Part shown: positions 60,671-64,000 of the stretch, in pieces
How positions within the stretch are numbered: the stretch's first letter is position 1
How the letters are laid out: each line of letters begins with the position of its first letter
NCBI GenBank assembly: GCA_016212855.1
Contig: JACRDP010000025.1
Coordinates: 113,209-177,208, forward strand
Direction of reading: 5' to 3'
Length of the DNA stretch: 64,000 nucleotides
DNA from: Elusimicrobiota bacterium
GTDB taxonomy: Bacteria > Elusimicrobiota > Elusimicrobia > UBA1565 > UBA9628
Program-made: the position numbers and the translations under genes
Notes under the pieces: generated by a model
Told to the model about the DNA's origin: nothing
What the model saw: the letters and a program-made list of their open reading frames with translations, nothing else
Databases searched by the model: none

Positions 60671-60691
60671 TTTTGGTCGCCGTCGCCAATA

Positions 60692-62044
60692 TCAGACGAC
60701 CGTAGCGCTGTAGTCCGGCAGATGCAGCAACCCGTATGAATATTTCTGTGGGGATACGCAACTCAGTTCAAGAACGGCATCGTACCACTTCAACTGCACG
60801 TGGTTTTCCTGCGTCCCCAAGGAGATGGCCGCGGTTACAAAGTATGATCCGCTGGCCAGATGCGGCAATTTAAATTTAAATACCGCCGCGGCGGATTCCA
60901 GACTCGTCGCATCCAGCATAACGGCCTTATCAAACAGATGGCACCCAAAAAGATACATTCCTCTGAGATCGGACAGGGCGAATCCAATCAGAATATTTGG
61001 AATAATTTTTTTCTCGCTTGCCAATTGAAGCGCGTGCTTGCTGGACCACTTAGCATAGATTTTCAGCTCCACATCATCGCCGCCCGAAAAAACGTTGCCG
61101 GCTTTCAATCCGGAGATTTCCATTTTTTCGATGAGTCCGCCGCCCAAGCCGAATGTGCGCAACTGAGGCATTTCTTCGGGATTGATCGAGACTTCCCGCC
61201 TTTGGCTGGCCGTCTCATCGGAGACTCCGCCGCCCGGCCTTGCTTGCGCACCGGAGCCGTCAGCACCTGGAAACATTGCTTCGTAATATTTGACGACCGA
61301 CTCCATCGGTCCGCCGGCAAACGTGGGCTGTCCATGGTCAAGAACCATGGCCCGGGTACAAAAAGACTTGATCGCCGCGACATCGTGCGTGACAAAGAGT
61401 ATCGTCACGCCCCTTTTCTTGAGTTCCTCGAGTCGGTTGAAACATTTATTTTGGAAACGCGCGTCGCCGACGGCCAGAGCCTCGTCGATGATAAGTATGT
61501 CGGGGTCGACGCCGAGAGCCGCGGAAAAAGCCAGCCGCACGTACATGCCGCTGGAGTAGGTTCTTACCGGCCGATCGATGAAATCCCCGATATCGGCGAA
61601 GTCGACTATGCTTTTGAATCGACTTTCAATCTCTTGCTCCGAAAGACCCGCGATCGCGCAGTTGATGGAAACATTTTCTCTTCCCGTGAATTCGGGATTA
61701 AAGCCCGCGCCCAACTCCAAAAGGGCCGCGACTTTCCCGTTTGTTTCAACCGTCCCTTTTGTGGGAGTCAAAGTTCCAACAAGCATCTGAAGTAAAGTTG
61801 ATTTCCCCGAGCCATTTTGCCCCAGAATACCCAGCACTTCGCCGCGACGAAGTTCGAAATTTACGCCGCGCAGCGCCCAAAATTCCTTGTAGTATTTGCT
61901 CGGCGCACCGTCCACGTCACGGGGAAAGCCGAGGGAGGACTTCACCATCTGTTTGAAGCGGGCCCGAGGCCCATCGAAAATGCGGTAGCGCTTTCCAAGG
62001 TCGGAAACTCTGATCACGACCTCAGCGTCGGGGGCGATTGCCAT
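60692..62044 (-). CDS. wzt: ABC transporter ATP-binding protein, O-antigen export (Wzt)
   Basis: 450 aa. Residues 1-255: ATPase with Walker A ILGQNGSGKSTLLQ, signature TYSSGMYVRLAFSAALG and Walker B ILIIDEALAVGDARFQNKC. Residues 300-450: the extra C-terminal carbohydrate-binding domain (beta-sandwich) characteristic of Wzt proteins that recognise a capped O-antigen terminus. Drives export of a finished polyprenyl-linked polysaccharide by the Wzm permease encoded divergently at 62110. Confidence 0.88.
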   Translation of the reverse strand: MAIAPDAEVVIRVSDLGKRYRIFDGPRARFKQMVKSSLGFPRDVDGAPSKYYKEFWALRGVNFELRRGEVLGILGQNGSGKSTLLQMLVGTLTPTKGTVETNGKVAALLELGAGFNPEFTGRENVSINCAIAGLSEQEIESRFKSIVDFADIGDFIDRPVRTYSSGMYVRLAFSAALGVDPDILIIDEALAVGDARFQNKCFNRLEELKKRGVTILFVTHDVAAIKSFCTRAMVLDHGQPTFAGGPMESVVKYYEAMFPGADGSGAQARPGGGVSDETASQRREVSINPEEMPQLRTFGLGGGLIEKMEISGLKAGNVFSGGDDVELKIYAKWSSKHALQLASEKKIIPNILIGFALSDLRGMYLFGCHLFDKAVMLDATSLESAAAVFKFKLPHLASGSYFVTAAISLGTQENHVQLKWYDAVLELSCVSPQKYSYGLLHLPDYSATVV

Positions 62045-62092
62045 AGGGGAAGTACTGCTGCTGGTCTATAAGAAGGCCGCAGGGAGATCGTG

Positions 62093-62109
62093 TATAGTAT
62101 AGCAACTAA
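62093..62109. promoter_or_regulatory. Divergent promoter region between wzt and wzm
   Basis: A near-symmetric TATAGTATAG at 62093-62102 offers -10 boxes in both directions (TATAGC 62098-62103 is 6 nt before ATG 62110; minus-strand TATACT at 62101-62096). Another minus-strand TATAGA at 62070-62065 is a closer start for wzt. No -35 element is convincing and no 15-bp palindrome occurs. Confidence 0.4.
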
Positions 62110-62943
62110 ATGGACCCCCACCGAAAACCGTCGTTTTCCCTGCCTTCACTGGCCCGCACCCTGCATGCCAATTGGTTTCTGATAGGCCAACTGAGCAGAA
62201 GGGAGATCGCGGTCCGATACCGCGGTTCGCTAATGGGGATTTTCTGGTCTTTTCTCAACCCGATCATCATGCTGGTTATGTATACCTTCGTATTCGGCGT
62301 GATCTTCAAATCGAAGTGGAATGTCGACGCCGCTCGTCAGGGCCGGTTTGAATACGCCATAGGCCTGTTCGCCGGTCTCATCGTCGTCGGATTCTTCAAC
62401 GAGTGCCTCGCCAGGGCCCCGACTTTGGTTCTGAGTAATCCCAGCTATGTCAAGAAAGTGGTCTTCCCGTTGGAAACCCTGGTCCCGATCGCACTGCTGT
62501 CAGCGCTGTTCCACACGCTGGCCAGTTTTATCGTCCTCCTCGCGTTCTGTTTTTTCGCGCATTTGACGATCAATCCCACGGCCATCATGGCACCGCTTGT
62601 GCTTATCCCGCTGGTATTCATGACGGCCGGCTTCTCTTGGTTCCTGGCGTCGCTCGGCGTTTTTCTGCGCGACATGGGGCAGATCATGGTGTTTGTCACC
62701 AACATCGTCATGTTCACGAGCCCAGTGTTTTATCCGACCAGTCAGCTGCCGCCGATCTTCCGCAAAGTCATTGTCTTCAACCCCGTGGCCGTCATCATCG
62801 AACAGTTCCGCACCGTCATCATCACCGGCAACCCGCCCGATTTCGGCGTCCTGGCGATTTATACCGCCGTCGCCGTGCTCGTCTGTTGGGGCGGATATGC
62901 CTGGTTTCAAAAGACTCGGCACGAGTTCGCCGATGTCATCTGA
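62110..62943 (+). CDS. wzm: ABC-2 type polysaccharide export permease (Wzm)
   Basis: 277 aa with six hydrophobic helices. SRREIAVRYRGSLMGIFWSF and NPIIMLVMYTFVFGVIFKS form the N-terminal ABC-2 motif, and ITGNPPDFGVLAIYTAVAVL is a late helix. Works with Wzt to export O-antigen across the inner membrane. Divergent orientation from wzt is uncommon; usually wzm and wzt are adjacent in one operon. Confidence 0.87.
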   Translation: MDPHRKPSFSLPSLARTLHANWFLIGQLSRREIAVRYRGSLMGIFWSFLNPIIMLVMYTFVFGVIFKSKWNVDAARQGRFEYAIGLFAGLIVVGFFNECLARAPTLVLSNPSYVKKVVFPLETLVPIALLSALFHTLASFIVLLAFCFFAHLTINPTAIMAPLVLIPLVFMTAGFSWFLASLGVFLRDMGQIMVFVTNIVMFTSPVFYPTSQLPPIFRKVIVFNPVAVIIEQFRTVIITGNPPDFGVLAIYTAVAVLVCWGGYAWFQKTRHEFADVI

Positions 62944-63856
62944 CCCCAAAGTCTCGATCGTAATCCCGGTTTACAACGGCGCCAACTTTCTGCGAGGCGC
63001 CATCGAAAGCGCCCTGGCCCAAACCTACCGCGACATCGAGATTCTCGTCGTCGACGATGGTTCCGACGACGGCGGGGAGACCGCGGAAATCGCGTGTTCT
63101 TTCGGCGACAAAATCCGTTATTTTCTCAAAGGACACAGCGGCATCGCCGCGACCCTCAATTTCGGGATAGGAAAGATGACTGGAGACTATTTCTCCTGGC
63201 TTTCCCACGATGACGAGTACTACCCGGAAAAGATCGCGAGCCAAGTGGAATTCCTGCGCCGCTTGGGCCATCCCGCCGTCGTTTACGGGGACTACGATTT
63301 GGTCAGCGGCCGGGGCATCGTCCTTTCACGCGTGCGCGACATCGGCTTGAGGCCGGGACATCTGCCTTACCACTTGTGCACCGGCCGGCCCGTCCACGGC
63401 TGCACTCTTCTCATCCCCAGGGAGTATTTCAAGGAATTCGGGCTGTTCGACGAAAAAATCCCCACCACTCAGGATTATGACTTCTGGTTCCGAATTGCGC
63501 GGAAGTACGATTTCGAATATCTTCCCGTGCCGTTGGCCAGGCTCAGAGTGCATCATGGGCAAGGCTCGGCTCGCAACGAGCATCGCCTCGAGTCGTCCGA
63601 TATGGCGGCCAAATTTTTGCGCGTGCTGGAGGGCGACAAGCGCCTGCCCGATGACGAGCGAGCCGGACTTTATCTCATGGTGGCATGCCGGCTGCGGAAA
63701 AAGAGGTATTTCGAACCCTCGGAGTCGGCCTATAAGATGTCTCAAGCGCTCAACCCCTCTTTTCGGACACGAGTACGTTATCGCATTCACCGTCTTCTGG
63801 ATCCCATCGTTTGGCTGCGCTATCAGCTGCTTTCATTCGTCAGACGATACGCCTGA
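62933..63856 (+). CDS. Family 2 glycosyltransferase
   Basis: 307 aa, ATG 62933 inside the end of wzm (11-bp overlap). VSIVIPVYNGANFLRGAIESAL, ILVVDDGSDDGGE, YFSWLSHDDEYYP, TTQDYDFWFRIARKYDF and RVHHGQGS. Paralogue of the GT2 at 53479. Transfers a sugar during O-antigen assembly. Ends 144 bp before the edge of the window. Confidence 0.82.
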   Translation: MSSDPKVSIVIPVYNGANFLRGAIESALAQTYRDIEILVVDDGSDDGGETAEIACSFGDKIRYFLKGHSGIAATLNFGIGKMTGDYFSWLSHDDEYYPEKIASQVEFLRRLGHPAVVYGDYDLVSGRGIVLSRVRDIGLRPGHLPYHLCTGRPVHGCTLLIPREYFKEFGLFDEKIPTTQDYDFWFRIARKYDFEYLPVPLARLRVHHGQGSARNEHRLESSDMAAKFLRVLEGDKRLPDDERAGLYLMVACRLRKKRYFEPSESAYKMSQALNPSFRTRVRYRIHRLLDPIVWLRYQLLSFVRRYA

Positions 63857-64000
63857 TCTGAGCATTTTCTCATCCGTAAATGAGCCTGAGTGACGTTGCC
63901 GGTTTGGCGTTGCTTTTGGATCCATTCTCCTTTGTTTTTGTCGTTGTTGTTGCCGTTGGGAAGATTGTCTGAGAACATGGTGTTGCTCTGGAGGGAGGCC
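63857..64000. other. Unassigned 144-bp tail
   Basis: Composition changes abruptly to T-rich with runs of gtt. Only a 30-codon plus-strand frame from 63891 and a minus-strand frame from ATG 63978 that runs into the glycosyltransferase are visible. Neither has a ribosome site or a recognised motif, so I call no gene here. Confidence 0.4.

Noticed and set aside
63857..63978. Minus-strand frame starting at 63978 (asparagine- and lysine-rich)
   Set aside because: Short, no ribosome site, ends inside the neighbouring glycosyltransferase and matches no family I recognise. It could be the edge of a mobile element, but the window ends too soon to tell.

Overview
The window is a dense surface-glycan and sugar-nucleotide biosynthesis locus from a high-GC, Gram-negative-type (diderm) bacterium. 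Support for a diderm comes from an arabinose-5-phosphate isomerase (Kdo pathway), an O-antigen ligase-like protein, a Wzx-like flippase and a Wzm/Wzt exporter. No rRNA, tRNA or housekeeping marker is present, so the phylum cannot be read from this window. An uncultivated lineage such as Elusimicrobiota or Omnitrophota is a guess. About 60 genes are packed with 1-35 bp gaps or ATGA/GTGA/CTGA overlaps, and no gene-free stretch exceeds 300 bp.

Layout. (1) 1-1265: tail of an upstream operon with three sporadic-carbohydrate-cluster genes (2OG-Fe(II) oxygenase, LIC12192-like protein, WbuC-like cupin). (2) 1302-11264: methyltransferases, an epimerase, a TIGR04372-like glycosyltransferase, a short-chain dehydrogenase, an ABC exporter and an unknown surface-carbohydrate protein. 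(3) 11275-12288, minus strand: a lone radical SAM protein. (4) 12397-21939: B12-type radical SAM, PLP aminotransferase, SDR, nonulosonate synthase, PseG-acetyltransferase fusion, methyltransferase, SpsF-like cytidylyltransferase and class III aminotransferase. (5) 21973-26687: HisF-like, HisH-like, N-acetyl-sugar amidotransferase, an unknown protein and a CMP-nonulosonate synthetase. (6) 26760-31608: a 66-aa protein, a Maf-like (DUF115) protein, a radical SAM gene cut by an amber codon, a methyltransferase and a GT2. (7) 31640-38279: a sialic/legionaminic-type set (NeuB, NeuC, NeuD, CBS-nucleotidyltransferase, DegT aminotransferase, reductase, nucleotidyltransferase). (8) 38322-48870: a MarR/winged-helix regulator, KpsF, GT2, two epimerases, a giant glycosyltransferase-flippase fusion, a GT-C protein, an O-antigen ligase and a GT2. 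(9) 48876-63856: a mostly minus-strand O-antigen block with tandem GT4, GT2s, PIG-L deacetylase, C-methyltransferase, cupin, Gfo/Idh oxidoreductase, GlmU-like acetyltransferase, sterol-desaturase-like hydroxylase and a divergent wzt/wzm pair. The part after about 53.5 kb is visibly less GC-rich, lowest near 59.7-62.1 kb.

The most striking signal is regulatory. A 15-bp palindrome, GTTCA-N5-YGAAC, occurs six times (1257, 12371, 21964, 26718, 31634, 38298), each time at the promoter of one of six consecutive plus-strand transcription units. The last unit begins with the winged-helix regulator gene itself. I infer a self-contained regulon in which this EPS-type MarR protein binds the palindrome and switches the whole 1.3-48.9 kb locus. 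Many promoters place the -10 hexamer only 6-9 nt before the start codon, implying leaderless mRNAs, and in two cases the operator covers the start codon. Three genes appear to start at CTG in CTGA stop/start overlaps.

Functionally, two nonulosonic-acid routes seem to converge on CMP activation, with an amidotransferase trio likely to add an amidino/amide modification. A Maf-like protein suggests protein glycosylation, and flippase, ligase and ABC systems provide export.
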